Below are positions 11,575 through 24,238 of a stretch of DNA of 64,000 nucleotides, in pieces. The notes below the pieces were generated by a model that saw nothing but the letters and a program-made list of their open reading frames with translations, searched no databases and was not told the DNA's origin. The translations under genes were made by a program, and so were the position numbers. Where the stretch lies: assembly GCA_911728455.2 (NCBI GenBank), contig CAJVRT020000006.1, forward strand, positions 1 to 64,000, in the 5' to 3' direction. The stretch's first letter is position 1. Every line of letters starts with the position of its first letter. The stretch is from Marthasterias glacialis (taxonomy: Eukaryota > Echinodermata > Asteroidea > Forcipulatida > Asteriidae).

Positions 11575-14500
11575 TTGAGAGATTTTCAATTTTGGACCAA
11601 AATTTCAAAGTCGTTTTTGCTCTACCAACTCAAGAGGGAACCTCCCCCGACCCCAGCCCTACACTTTGCAGGTCCGGATCTGCCTTAGTTTGGAAAATAT
11701 CCACGATTTTAGGGCCCTTCTATTTTGGGCCAAAAAACCGAAACAGTCACCGTTCCCCCCCCCCCCCCCACCTTTAGAGATTTTCAATTTTGGACCAAAA
11801 TTTCAAAGTCGTTTTTGCTCTACCAACTCAAGAGGGAACCTCCCCCGACCCCGGCCCTACACTTTGCAGGTCCAGATGTCTTAGTTTGGAAAATATCCAC
11901 GATTTTAGGGCCCTTCTTTTTGGGCCAAAAAACCGAAAAAGGCACCGTTACCCCCCTTGAGAGATTTTCAATTTTGGACCAAAATTTCAAAGTCGTTTTT
12001 GCTCTACCAACTCAAGAGGGAACCTCCCCCGACCCCGGCCCTACACTTTGCAGGTCCGGATCTGCCTTTTTTTGGAAAATATCCAGGATTTTAGGGCCCT
12101 TCTTTTTGGGCCAAAAAACCGAAAAAGTCACCGTTACCCCCTTGAGAGATTTTCAATTTTGGACCAAAATTTCAAAGTCGTTTTTGCTCTACCAACTCAA
12201 GAGGGAACCTCCCCCGACCCCAGCCCTACACTTTGCAGGTCCGGATCTGCCTTAGTTTGGAAAATATCCACGATTTTAGGGCCCTTCTTTTTGGGCCAAA
12301 AAACCGAAAAAAACACCGTTACCCCCCCTTGAGAGATTTTCAATTTTGGACCAAAATTTCAAAGTCGTTTTTGCTCTACCAACTCAAGAGGGAACCTCCC
12401 CCGACCCCAGCCCTACACTTTGCAGGTCCGGATCTGCCTCAGTTTGGAAAATATCCAGGATTTTAGGGCCATTCTTTTTGGGCCAAAAAACCGAAAAAGT
12501 CACCGTTACCCCCCCTTAAGAGATTTTCAATTTTGGACCAAAATTTCAAAGTCGTTTTTGCTCTACCAACTCAAGAAGGAACCTCCCCCGACCCCAGCCC
12601 TACACTTTGCAGGTCCGGATCTGCCTTAGTTTGGAAAATATCCACGATTTTAGGGCCCCTTTTTTGGGCAAAAAAACCGAAAAAGTCACCGTTACCCCCC
12701 CTTAAGAGATTTTCAATTTTGGACCAAAATTTCAAAGTCGTTTTGGCTCTACCAACTCCAGAGGGAACCTCCCCCGACCCCAGCCCTACACTTTGCAGGT
12801 CCGGATCTGCCTTAGTTTGGAAAATAACCACGATTTTAGGGCCCCTTTTTTGGGCCAAAAAACCAAAAAAGTCACCGTTACCCCCCCCCCCCCTTGAGAG
12901 ATTTTCAATTTTGGACCAAAATTTCAAAGTCGTTTTTGCTTTACCAACTCAAGAGGGAACCTCCCCCGACCCCAGCCCTACACTTTGCAGGTCCGGATCT
13001 GCCTTAGTTTGGAAAATATCCACGATTTTAGGGCCCCTTTTTTGGGCAAAAAAACAGAAAAAGTCACCGTTACCCCCCCCCCCCCCCCGCCCCCTTGAGA
13101 GATTTTCAATTTTGGACCAAAATTTCAAAGTCGTTTTTGCTCTACCAACTCAAAAGGGAACCTCCCCCGACCCCAGCCCTACACTTTGCAGGTCCGGATC
13201 TGCCTTATTTTGGAAAATATCAACGATTTTAGGGCCCTTCTTTTTGGGCCAAAAAACAGAAAAAGTCACCGTTACCCCCCCTTGAGAGATTTTCAATTTT
13301 GGACCAAAATTTCAAGGTCGTTTTTGCTCTACCAACTCAAGAGGGAACCTCCCCCGACCCCAGCCCTACACTTTGCAGGTCCGGATCTGCCTTAGTTTGG
13401 AAAATATCCACGATTTTAGGGCCCTTCTTTTTGGGCCAAAAAAACGAAAAAGTCACTGTTACCCCCCCCTTGAGAGATTTTCAATTTTTGGACCAAAATT
13501 TCAAAGTCGTTTTTCCTCTACCAACTCAAGAGGGAACCTCCCCCGACCCCAGCCCTACACTTTGCAGGTCCGGATCTGCCTTAGTTTGGAAAATATCCAG
13601 GATTTTAGGGCCCTTCTTTTTGGGTCAAAAAACCGAAAAAGTCACCGTTAACCCCCCTTGAGAGATTTTCAATTTTGGACCAAAATTTCAAAGTCGTTTT
13701 TGCTCTACCAACTCAAGAGGGAACCTCCCCCGACCCCAGCCCTACACTTTGCAGGTCCGGATCTGCCTTAGTTTGGAAAATATCAACGATTCTAGGGCCC
13801 TTCTTTTTGGGCCAGAAAACAGAAAAAGTCACCGTTACCCCCCCCCCCTTGAGAGATTTTCAATTTTGGACCAAAATTTCAAAGTCGTTTTTGCTCTACC
13901 AACTCAAGAGGGAACCTCCCCCGACCCCAGCCCTACACTTTGCAGGTCCGGATCTGCCTTAGTTTGGAAAATATCCACGATTTTAGGGCCCTTCTTTTTG
14001 GGCCAAAAAAAACGAAAAAGTCACCGTTACCCCCCCTTGAGAGATTTTCAATTTTTGGACCAAAATTTCAAAGTCGTTTTTGCTCTACCAACTCAAGAGG
14101 GAACCTCCCCCGACCCCAGCCCTACACTTTGGAGGTCCGGATCTGCCTTAGTTTGGAAAATATCCAGGATTTTAGGGCCCTTCCTTTTGGGCCCAAAAAC
14201 CGAAAAAGTCACCGTTACCCCCCCTTGAGAGATTTTCAATTTTGGACCAAAATTTCAAAGTCGTTTTTGCTCTACCAACTCAAGAGGGAACCTCCCCCGA
14301 CCCCAGCCCTACACTTTGCAGGTCCGGATCTGCCTTAGTTTGGAAAATATCCACGATTTTAGGGCCCTTCTTTTTGGGCCAAAAAACCGAAAAAGTCACC
14401 GTTACCCCCCCTTGAGAGATTTTCAATTTTGGACCAAAATTTCAAAGTCGTTTTTGCTCTACCAACTCAAGAGGGAACCTCCCCCGACCCCAGCCCTACA

Positions 14501-14977
14501 CTTTGCAGGTCCGGATCTGCCTTAGTTTGGAAAATATCCACGATTTTAGGGCCCTTCTTTTTGGGCCAAAAAACCGAAAAAGTCACCGTTACCCCCCCTT
14601 GAGAGATTTTCAATTTTTGGACCAAAATTTCAAAGTCGTTTTTGCTCTACCAACTCAAGAGGGAACCTCCCCGACCCCAGCCCTACACTTTGCAGGTCCG
14701 GATCTGCCTTAGTTTGGAAAATATCCAGGATTTTAGGGCCCTTCTTTTTGGGCCAAAAAACCGAAAAAGTCACCGTTACCCCCCTTGAGAGATTTTCAAT
14801 TTTGGACCAAAATTTCAAAGTCGTTTTTGCTCTACCAACTCAAGAGGGAACCTCCCCCGACCCCAGCCCTACACTTTGCAGGTCCGGATCTGCCTTAGTT
14901 TGGAAAATATCCAGGATTTTAGGGCCCTTCTTTTTGGGCCAAAAAACCGAAAAAGTCACCGTTACCCCCCCCCCCCC
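11575..14977 (+). repeat. 3.4-kb higher-order unit (18 monomers), copy 1
   Basis: Eighteen consecutive monomers are repeated directly downstream at 14,978-18,378, with marker offsets of 3,401-3,403 bp throughout. Ordered diagnostic variants include CCGAAACAG, CCAGATGTCTTAG, GCCTTTTTTTGG, GAAAAAAACACCG, GCCTCAGTTTGG, CTTAAGAGA, GGAAAATAACC, a C tract interrupted by G (13,089), CTTATTTTGG, TTCAAGGTCG, GTCACTGTTA, CGTTTTTCCTC, GTTAACCCC and CGATTCTAGGG. By eye I noted about a dozen differences from copy 2 over 3.4 kb, so identity is very high. Confidence 0.93.
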
Positions 14978-17900
14978 TTGAGAGATTTTCAATTTTGGAC
15001 CAAAATTTCAAAGTCGTTTTTGCTCTACCAACTCAAGAGGGAACCTCCCCCGACCCCAGCCCTACACTTTGCAGGTCCGGATCTGCCTTAGTTTGGAAAA
15101 TATCCACGATTTTAGGGCCCTTCTATTTTGGGCCAAAAAACCGAAACAGTCACCGTTACCCCCCCCCCCCCACCTTGAGAGATTTTCAATTTTGGACCAA
15201 AATTTCAAAGTCGTTTTTGCTCTACCAACTCAAGAGGGAACCTCCCCCGACCCCGGCCCTACACTTTGCAGGTCCAGATGTCTTAGTTTGGAAAATATCC
15301 ACGATTTTAGGGCCCTTCTTTTTGGGCCAAAAAACCGAAAAAGGCACCGTTACCCCCCTTGAGAGATTTTCAATTTTGGACCAAAATTTCAAAGTCGTTT
15401 TTGCTCTACCAACTCAAGAGGGAACCTCCCCCGACCCCGGCCCTACACTTTGCAGGTCCGGATCTGCCTTTTTTTGGAAAATATCCAGGATTTTAGGGCC
15501 CTTCTTTTTGGGCCAAAAAACCGAAAAAGTCACCGTTACCCCCTTGAGAGATTTTCAATTTTGGACCAAAATTTCAAAGTCGTTTTTGCTCTACCAACTC
15601 AAGAGGGAACCTCCCCCGACCCCAGCCCTACACTTTGCAGGTCCGGATCTGCCTTAGTTTGGAAAATATCCACGATTTTAGGGCCCTTCTTTTTGGGCCA
15701 AAAAACCGAAAAAAACACCGTTACCCCCCCTTGAGAGATTTTCAATTTTGGACCAAAATTTCAAAGTCGTTTTTGCTCTACCAACTCAAGAGGGAACCTC
15801 CCCCGACCCCAGCCCTACACTTTGCAGGTCCGGATCTGCCTCAGTTTGGAAAATATCCAGGATTTTAGGGCCCTTCTTTTTGGGCCAAAAAACCGAAAAA
15901 GTCACCGTTACCCCCCCTTAAGAGATTTTCAATTTTGGACCAAAATTTCAAAGTCGTTTTTGCTCTACCAACTCAAGAAGGAACCTCCCCCGACCCCAGC
16001 CCTACACTTTGCAGGTCCGGATCTGCCTTAGTTTGGAAAATATCCACGATTTTAGGGCCCCTTTTTTGGGCAAAAAAACCGAAAAAGTCACCGTTACCCC
16101 CCCTTAAGAGATTTTCAATTTTGGACCAAAATTTCAAAGTCGTTTTGGCTCTACCAACTCCAGAGGGAACCTCCCCCGACCCCAGCCCTACACTTTGCAG
16201 GTCCGGATCTGCCTTAGTTTGGAAAATAACCACGATTTTAGGGCCCCTTTTTTGGGCCAAAAAACCAAAAAAGTCACCGTTACCCCCCCCCCCCCCCCTT
16301 GAGAGATTTTCAATTTTGGACCAAAATTTCAAAGTCGTTTTTGCTTTACCAACTCAAGAGGGAACCTCCCCCGACCCCAGCCCTACACTTTGCAGGTCCG
16401 GATCTGCCTTAGTTTGGAAAATATCCACGATTTTAGGGCCCCTTTTTTGGGCAAAAAAACAGAAAAAGTCACCGTTACCCCCCCCCCCCCGCCCCCTTGA
16501 GAGATTTTCAATTTTGGACCAAAATTTCAAAGTCGTTTTTGCTCTACCAACTCAAAAGGGAACCTCCCCCGACCCCAGCCCTACACTTTGCAGGTCCGGA
16601 TCTGCCTTATTTTGGAAAATATCAACGATTTTAGGGCCCTTCTTTTTGGGCCAAAAAACAGAAAAAGTCACCGTTACCCGCCCTTGAGAGATTTTCAATT
16701 TTGGACCAAAATTTCAAGGTCGTTTTTGCTCTACCAACTCAAGAGGGAACCTCCCCCGACCCCAGCCCTACACTTTGCAGGTCCGGATCTGCCTTAGTTT
16801 GGAAAATATCCACGATTTTAGGGCCCTTCTTTTTGGGCCAAAAAAACGAAAAAGTCACTGTTACCCCCCCTTGAGAGATTTTCAATTTTTGGACCAAAAT
16901 TTCAAAGTCGTTTTTCCTCTACCAACTCAAGAGGGAACCTCCCCCGACCCCAGCCCTACACTTTGCAGGTCCGGATCTGCCTTAGTTTGGAAAATATCCA
17001 GGATTTTAGGGCCCTTCTTTTTGGGTCAAAAAACCGAAAAAGTCACCGTTAACCCCCCTTGAGAGATTTTCAATTTTGGACCAAAATTTCAAAGTCGTTT
17101 TTGCTCTACCAACTCAAGAGGGAACCTCCCCCGACCCCAGCCCTACACTTTGCAGGTCCGGATCTGCCTTAGTTTGGAAAATATCAACGATTCTAGGGCC
17201 CTTCTTTTTGGGCCAGAAAACAGAAAAAGTCACCGTTACCCCCCCCCCCTTGAGAGATTTTCAATTTTGGACCAAAATTTCAAAGTCGTTTTTGCTCTAC
17301 CAACTCAAGAGGGAACCTCCCCCGACCCCAGCCCTACACTTTGCAGGTCCGGATCTGCCTTAGTTTGGAAAATATCCACGATTTTAGGGCCCTTCTTTTT
17401 GGGCCAAAAAAACGAAAAAGTCACCGTTACCCCCCCTTGAGAGATTTTCAATTTTTGGACCAAAATTTCAAAGTCGTTTTTGCTCTACCAACTCAAGAGG
17501 GAACCTCCCCCGACCCCAGCCCTACACTTTGCAGGTCCGGATCTGCCTTAGTTTGGAAAATATCCAGGATTTTAGGGCCCTTCCTTTTGGGCCCAAAAAC
17601 CGAAAAAGTCACCGTTACCCCCCCCTTGAGAGATTTTCAATTTTGGACCAAAATTTCAAAGTCGTTTTTGCTCTACCAACTCAAGAGGGAACCTCCCCCG
17701 ACCCCAGCCCTACACTTTGCAGGTCCGGATCTGCCTTAGTTTGGAAAATATCCACGATTTTAGGGCCCTTCTTTTTGGGCCACAAAACCGAAAAAGTCAC
17801 CGTTACCCCCCCTTGAGAGATTTTCAATTTTGGACCAAAATTTCAAAGTCGTTTTTGCTCTACCAACTCAAGAGGGAACCTCCCCCGACCCCAGCCCTAC

Positions 17901-18378
17901 ACTTTGCAGGTCCGGATCTGCCTTAGTTTGGAAAATATCCACGATTTTAGGGCCCTTCTTTTTGGGCCAAAAAACCGAAAAAGTCACCGTTACCCCCCCT
18001 TGAGAGATTTTCAATTTTTGGACCAAAATTTCAAAGTCGTTTTTGCTCTACCAACTCAAGAGGGAACCTCCCCGACCCCAGCCCTACACTTTGCAGGTCC
18101 GGATCTGCCTTAGTTTGGAAAATATCCAGGATTTTAGGGCCCTTCTTTTTGGGCCAAAAAACCGAAAAAGTCACCGTTACCCCCCTTGAGAGACTTTCAA
18201 TTTTGGACCAAAATTTCAAAGTCGTTTTTGCTCTACCAACTCAAGAGGGAACCTCCCCCGACCCCAGCCCTACACTTTGCAGGTCCGGATCTGCCTTAGT
18301 TTGGAAAATATCCAGGATTTTAGGGCCCTTCTTTTTGGGCCAAAAAACCGAAAAAGTCACCGTTCCCCCCCCCCCCCC
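14978..18378 (+). repeat. 3.4-kb higher-order unit (18 monomers), copy 2
   Basis: Direct tandem copy of 11,575-14,977, starting exactly at a monomer boundary. Private changes noticed include CCCGCCC near 16,679, GCCACAAAACC near 17,781, GAGACTTTC near 18,191 and GTTCCCC near 18,364. Private changes of copy 1 include GGGCCATTC near 12,469, TTTGGAGG near 14,129 and CCTTTAGAGA near 11,771. Two internal C tracts changed length in opposite directions between the copies. Confidence 0.93.
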
Positions 18379-21300
18379 TTGAGAGATTTTCAATTTTGGA
18401 CCAAAATTTCAAAGTCGTTTTTGCTCTACCAACTCAAGAGGGAACCTCCCCCGACCCCAGCCCTACACTTTGCAGGTCCGGATCTGCCTTAGTTTGGAAA
18501 ATATCCAGGATTTTAGGGCCCTTCTTTTTGGGCCAAAAAACCGAAAAAGTCACCGTTACCCCCCCCCCTTGAGAGATTTTCAATTTTGGACCAAAATTTC
18601 AAAGTCGTTTTTGCTCTACCAACTCAAGAGGGAACCTCCCCCGACCCCAGACCTACACTTTGCAGGTCCGGATCTGCCTTAGTTTGGAAAATATCCAGGA
18701 TTTTAGGGCCCTTCTTTTTGGGCCAAAAAACCGAAAAAGTCACCGTTACCCCCCCTTGAGAGATTTTCAATTTTGGACCAAAATTTCAAAGTCGTTTTTG
18801 CTCTACCAACTCAAGAGGGAACCTCCCCCGACCCCAGCCCTACACTTTGCAGGTCCGGATCTGCCTTAGTTTGGAAAATATCCAGGATTTTAGGGCCCTT
18901 CTTTTTGGGCCAAAAAACCGAAAAAGTCACCGTTACCCCCCCTTGAGCGATTTTCAATTTTGGACCAAAATTTCAAAGTCGTTTTTGCTCTACCAACTCA
19001 AGAGGGAACCTCCCCCGACCCCAGCCCTACACTTTGCAGGTCCGGATCTGCCTTAGTTTGGAAAATATCCAGGATTTTAGGGCCCTTCTTTTTGGGCCAA
19101 AAAACCGAAAAAGTCACCGTTACCCCCCCTTGAGAGATTTTCAATTTTGGACCAAAATTTCAAAGTCGTTTTTGCTCTACCAACTCAAGAGGGAACCTCC
19201 CCCGACTCCAGCCCTACACTTTGCAGGTCCGGATCTGCCTTAGTTTGGAAAATATCAACGATTCTAGGGCCCTTCTTTTTGGGCCAGAAAACAGAAAAAG
19301 TCACCGTTACCCCCCCCCTTGAGAGATTTTCAATTTTGGACCAAAATTTCAAAGTCGTTTTTGCTCTACCAACTCAAGAGGGAACCTCCCCCGACCCCAA
19401 CCCTACACTTTGCAGGTCCGGATCTGCCTTAGTTTGGAAAATATCCACGATTTTAGGGCCCTTCTTTTTGGGCCAAAAAACCGAAAAAGTCACCGTTACC
19501 CCCCCCCCCCCCCCCCCCTTGAGAGATTTTCAATTTTGGACCAAAATTTCAAAGTCGTTTTTGCTCTACCAACTCAAGAGGGAACCTCCCCCGACCCCAG
19601 CCCTACACTTTGCAGGTCCGGATCTGCCTTAGTTTGGAAAATATCCAGGATTTTAGGGCCCTTCTTTTTGGGCCAAAAAACCGAAAAAGTCACCGTTACC
19701 CCCCCCCCCCCCCCCCCCCTTGAGAGATTTTCAATTTTGGACCAAAATTTCAAAGTCGTTTTTGCTCTACCAACTCAAGAGGGAACCTCCCCCGACCCCA
19801 GCCCTACACTTTGCAGGTCCGGATCTGCCTTAGTTTGGAAAATATCCACGATTTTAGGGCCCTTCTTTTTGGGCCAAAAAACCGAAAAAGTCACCGTTAC
19901 CCCCCCTTGAGAGATTTTCATTTTTGGACCAAAATTTCAAAGTCGTTTTTGCTCTACCAACTCAAGAGGGAACCTCCCCCGACCCCAGCCCTACACTTTG
20001 CAGGTCCGGATCTGCCTTAGTTTGGAAAATATCCACGATTTTAGGGCCCTTCTTTTTGGGCCAAAAAACCGAAAAAGTCACCGTTACCCCCCCTTGAGAG
20101 ATTTTCAATTTTGGACCAAAATTTCAAAGTCGTTTTTGCTCTACCAACTCAAGAGGGAACCTCCCCCGACCCCAGCCCTACACTTAGCAGGTCCGGATCT
20201 GCTTTAGTTTGGAAAATATCCACGATTTTAGGGCCCTTCTTTTTGGGCCAAAAAACCGAAAAAGTCACCGTTACCCCCCCCCCCCCCCCCCCTTGAGAGA
20301 TTTTCAATTTTGGACCAAAATTTCAAAGTCGTTTTTGCTCTACCAACTCAGAGGGAACCTCCCCCGACCCCAGCCCTACACTTTGCAGGTCCGGATCTGC
20401 CTTAGTTTGGAAAATATCCACGATTTTAGGGCCCTTCTTTTTGGGCCAAAAAACCGAAAAAGTCACCGTTACCCCCCCTTGAGAGATTTTCAATTTTGGA
20501 CCAAAATTTCAAAGTCGTTTTTGCTCTACCAACTCAAGAGGGAACCTCCCCCGACCCCAGCCCTACACTTTGCAGGTCCGGATCTGCCTTAGTTTGGAAA
20601 ATATCCACGATTTTAGGGCCCTTTTTTTTGGGCCAAAAAAACCGAAAAAGTCACCGTTACCCCCCCCTTGAGAGATTTTCAATTTTGGACCAAAATTTCA
20701 AAGTCGTTTTTGCTCTACCAACTCAAGAGGGAACCTCCCCCGACCCCAGCCCTACACTTTGCAGGTCCGGATCTGCCTTAGTTTGGAAAATATCCAGGAT
20801 TTTAGGGCCCTTCTTTTTGGGCCAAAAAACCGAAAAAGTCACCGTTACCCCCCCTTGAGAGATTTTCAATTTTGGACCAAAATTTCAAAGTCGTTTTTGC
20901 TCTACCAACTCAAAAGGGAACCTCCCCCGACCCCAGCCCTACACTTTGCAGGTCCGGATCTGCCTTAGTTTGGAAAATATCCACGATTTTAGGACCCTTC
21001 TTTTTGGGCCAAAAAACCGAAAAAGTCACCGTTACCCCCCCTTGAGAGATTTTCAATTTTGGACCAAAATTTCAAAGTCGTTTTTGCTCTACCAACTCAA
21101 GAGGGAACCTCCCCCGACCCCAGCCCTACACTTTGCAGGTCCGGATCTGCCTTAGTTTGGAAAATATCCACGATTTTAGGGCCCTTCTCTTTGGGCCAAA
21201 AAACCGAAAAAGTCACCGTTACCCCCCCTTGAGAGATTTTCAATTTTGGACCAAAATTTCAAAGTCGTTTTTGCTCTACCAACTCAGAGGGAACCTCCCC

Positions 21301-22906
21301 CGACCCCAGCCCTACACTTTGCAGGTCCGGATCTGCCTTAGTTTGGAAAATATCCACGATTTTAGGGCCCTTCTTTTTGGGCCAAAAAACCGAAAAAGTC
21401 ACCGTTACCCCCCCTTGAGAGATTTTCAATTTTGGACAAAAATTTCAAAGTCGTTTTTGCTCTACCAACTCAAGAGGGAACCTCCCCCGACCCCAGCCCT
21501 ACACTTTGCAGGTCCGGATCTGCCTTAGTTTGGAAAATATCCACGATTTTAGGGCCCTTCTTTTTGGGCCAAAAAACCGAAAAAGTCACCGTTACCCCCC
21601 TTGAGAGATTTTCAATTTTGGACCAAAATTTCAAAGTCGTTTTTGCTCTACCAACTCAAGAGGGAACCTCCCCCGACCCCAGCCCTACACTTTGCAGGTC
21701 CAGATCTGCCTTAGTTTGGAAAATATCCACGATTTTAGGGCCCTTCTTTTTGGGCCAAAAAACCGAAAAAGTCACCGTTACCCCCCCTTGAGAGATTTTC
21801 AATTTTGGACCATAATTTCAAAGTCGTTTTTGCTCTACCAACTCAAGAGGGAACCTCCCCCGACTCCAGCCCTACACTTTGCAGGTCCGGATCTGCCTTA
21901 GTTTGGAAAATATCCACGATTTTAGGGCCCTTCTTTTGGGCCAAAAAACCGAAAAAGTCACCGTTACCCCCCCTTGAGAGATTTTCAATTTGGACCAAAA
22001 TTTCAAAGTCGTTTTTGCTCTACCAACTCAAGAGGGAACCTCCCCCGACCCCAGCCCTACACTTTTCAGGTCCGGATCTGCCTTAGTTTGGAAAATATCC
22101 ACGATTTTAGGGCCCTTCTTTTTGGGCCAAAAAACCGAAAAAGTCACCGTTACCCCCCCTTGAGAGATTTTCAATTTTGGACCAAAATTTCAAAGTCGTT
22201 TTTGCTCTACCAACTCAAGAGGGAACCTCCCCCGACCCCAGCCCTACACTTTGCAGGTCCGGATCTGCCTTAGTTTGGAAAATATCCACGATTTTAGGGC
22301 CCTTCTTTTTGGGCCAAAAAACCGAAAAAGTCACCGTTACCCCCCCTTGAGAGATTTTCAATTTTGGACCAAAATTTCAAAGTCGTTTTTGCTCTACCAA
22401 CTCAAGAGGGAACCTCCCCCGACCCCAGCCCTACACTTTGCAGGTCCGGATCTGCCTTAGTTTGGAAAATATCCACGATTTTAGGGCCCTTCTTTTTGGG
22501 CCCAAAAACCGAAAAAGTCACCGTTACCCCCCCTTGAGAGATTTTCAATTTTGGACCAAAATTTCAAAGTCGTTTTTGCTCTACCAACTCAGAGGGAACC
22601 TCCCCCGACCCCAGCCCTACACTTTGCAGGTCCGGATCTGCCTTAGTTTGGAAAATATCCAGGATTTTAGGGCCCTTCTTTTTGGGCCAAAAAACCGAAA
22701 AAGTCACCGTTACCCCCCCTTGAGAGATTTTCAATTTTGGACCAAAATTTCAAAGTCGTTTTTGCTCTACCAACTCAAGAGGGAACCTCCCCCGACCCCA
22801 GCCCTACACTTTGCAGGTCCGGATCTGCCTTAGTTTGGAAAATATCCACGATTTTAGGACCCTTCTTTTTGGGCCAAAAAACCGAAAAAGTCACCGTTAC
22901 CCCCCC

Positions 22907-23478
22907 TTGAGAGATTTCCAATTTTGGACCAAAATTTCAAAGTCGTTTTGGCTCTACCAACTCAGAGGGAACCTCCCCCGACCCCAGCCCTACACTTTGC
23001 AGGTCCGGATCTGCCTTAGTTTGGAAAATATCCACGATTTTAGGGCCCTTCTTTTTGGGCCCCAAAACCGAAAAAGTCACCGTAACCCCCCCTTGAGAGA
23101 TTTTCAATTTTGGACCAAAATTTCAAAGTCGTTTTTGCTCTACCAACTCAAGAGGGAACCTCCCCCGACCCCAGCCCTACACTTTGCAGGTCCGGATCTG
23201 CCGTAGTTTGGAAAATATCCACGATTTTAGGGCCCTTCTATTTTGGGCCAAAAACCGAAAAAGTCACCGTTACCCACCCCCCCCCCCCCCCTTGAGAGAT
23301 TTTCAATTTTGGACCAAAATTTCAAAGTCGTTTTTGCTCTACCAACTCAAGAGGGAACCTCCCCCGACCCCAGCCCTACACTTTGCAGGTCCGGATCTGC
23401 CTTAGTTTGGAAAATATCCACGATTTTAGGGCCCTTCTTTTTGGGCCAAAAAACCGAAAAAGTCACCGTTACCCCCCC
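22907..23478 (+). repeat. Three-monomer block, copy 1 (copy 2 at 23,667-24,238)
   Basis: Both copies are 572 bp long and displaced by 760 bp. Shared markers are GAGATTTCCAATT, CTCAGAGGG, CCGTAACCC, GCCGTAGTTTGG, TCTATTTTGGG (with CCCTGCTAT in copy 2) and a junction tract beginning CCCACCCC. One unrelated monomer lies between the copies. Confidence 0.85.
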
Positions 23479-23666
23479 TTGAGAGATTTTCAATTTTGGA
23501 CCAAAATTTCAAAGTCGTTTTTGCTCTACCAACTCAAGAGGGAACCTCCCCCGACCCCAGCCCTACACTTTGCAGGTCCGGATCTGCCTTAGTTTGGAAA
23601 ATATCCACGATTTTAGGGGCCCTTCTTTTTGGGCCAAAAAACCGAAAAAGTCACCGTTACCCCCCC

Positions 23667-24238
23667 TTGAGAGATTTCCAATTTTGGACCAAAATTTCAA
23701 AGTCGTTTTTGCTCTACCAACTCAGAGGGAACCTCCCCCGACCCCAGCCCTACACTTTGCAGGTCCGGATCTGCCTTAGTTTGGAAAATATCCAGGATTT
23801 TAGGGCCCTTCTTTTTGGGCCCAAAAACCGAAAAAGTCACCGTAACCCCCCCTTGAGAGATTTTCAATTTTGGACCAAAATTTCAAAGTCGTTTTTGCTC
23901 TACCAACTCAAGAGGGAACCTCCCCCGACCCCAGCCCTACACTTTGCAGGTCCGGATCTGCCGTAGTTTGGAAAATATCCACGATTTTAGGGCCCTGCTA
24001 TTTTGGGCCAAAAAACCGAAAAAGTCACCGTTACCCACCCCCCCCCCCCCCTTGAGAGATTTTCAATTTTGGACCAAAATTTCAAAGTCGTTTTTGCTCT
24101 ACCAACTCAAGAGGGAACCTCCCCCGACCCCAGCCCTACACTTTGCAGGTCCGGATCTGCCTTAGTTTGGAAAATATCCACGATTTTAGGGCCCTTCTTT
24201 TTGGGCCAAAAAACCGAAAAAGTCACCGTTACCCCCCC
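23667..24238 (+). repeat. Three-monomer block, copy 2 (copy 1 at 22,907-23,478)
   Basis: Repeats the ordered variants of copy 1. It differs by CCAGGAT for CCACGAT in the first unit, GTTTTTGCTC for GTTTTGGCTC, and small homopolymer changes. Confidence 0.85.

Noticed and set aside
12571..12927. Minus-strand open frames, including the short ones created where TTCTAAGTCG removes a stop
   Set aside because: They are the reverse complement of the same satellite, lack ATG starts, and depend on single-base variants in individual units.
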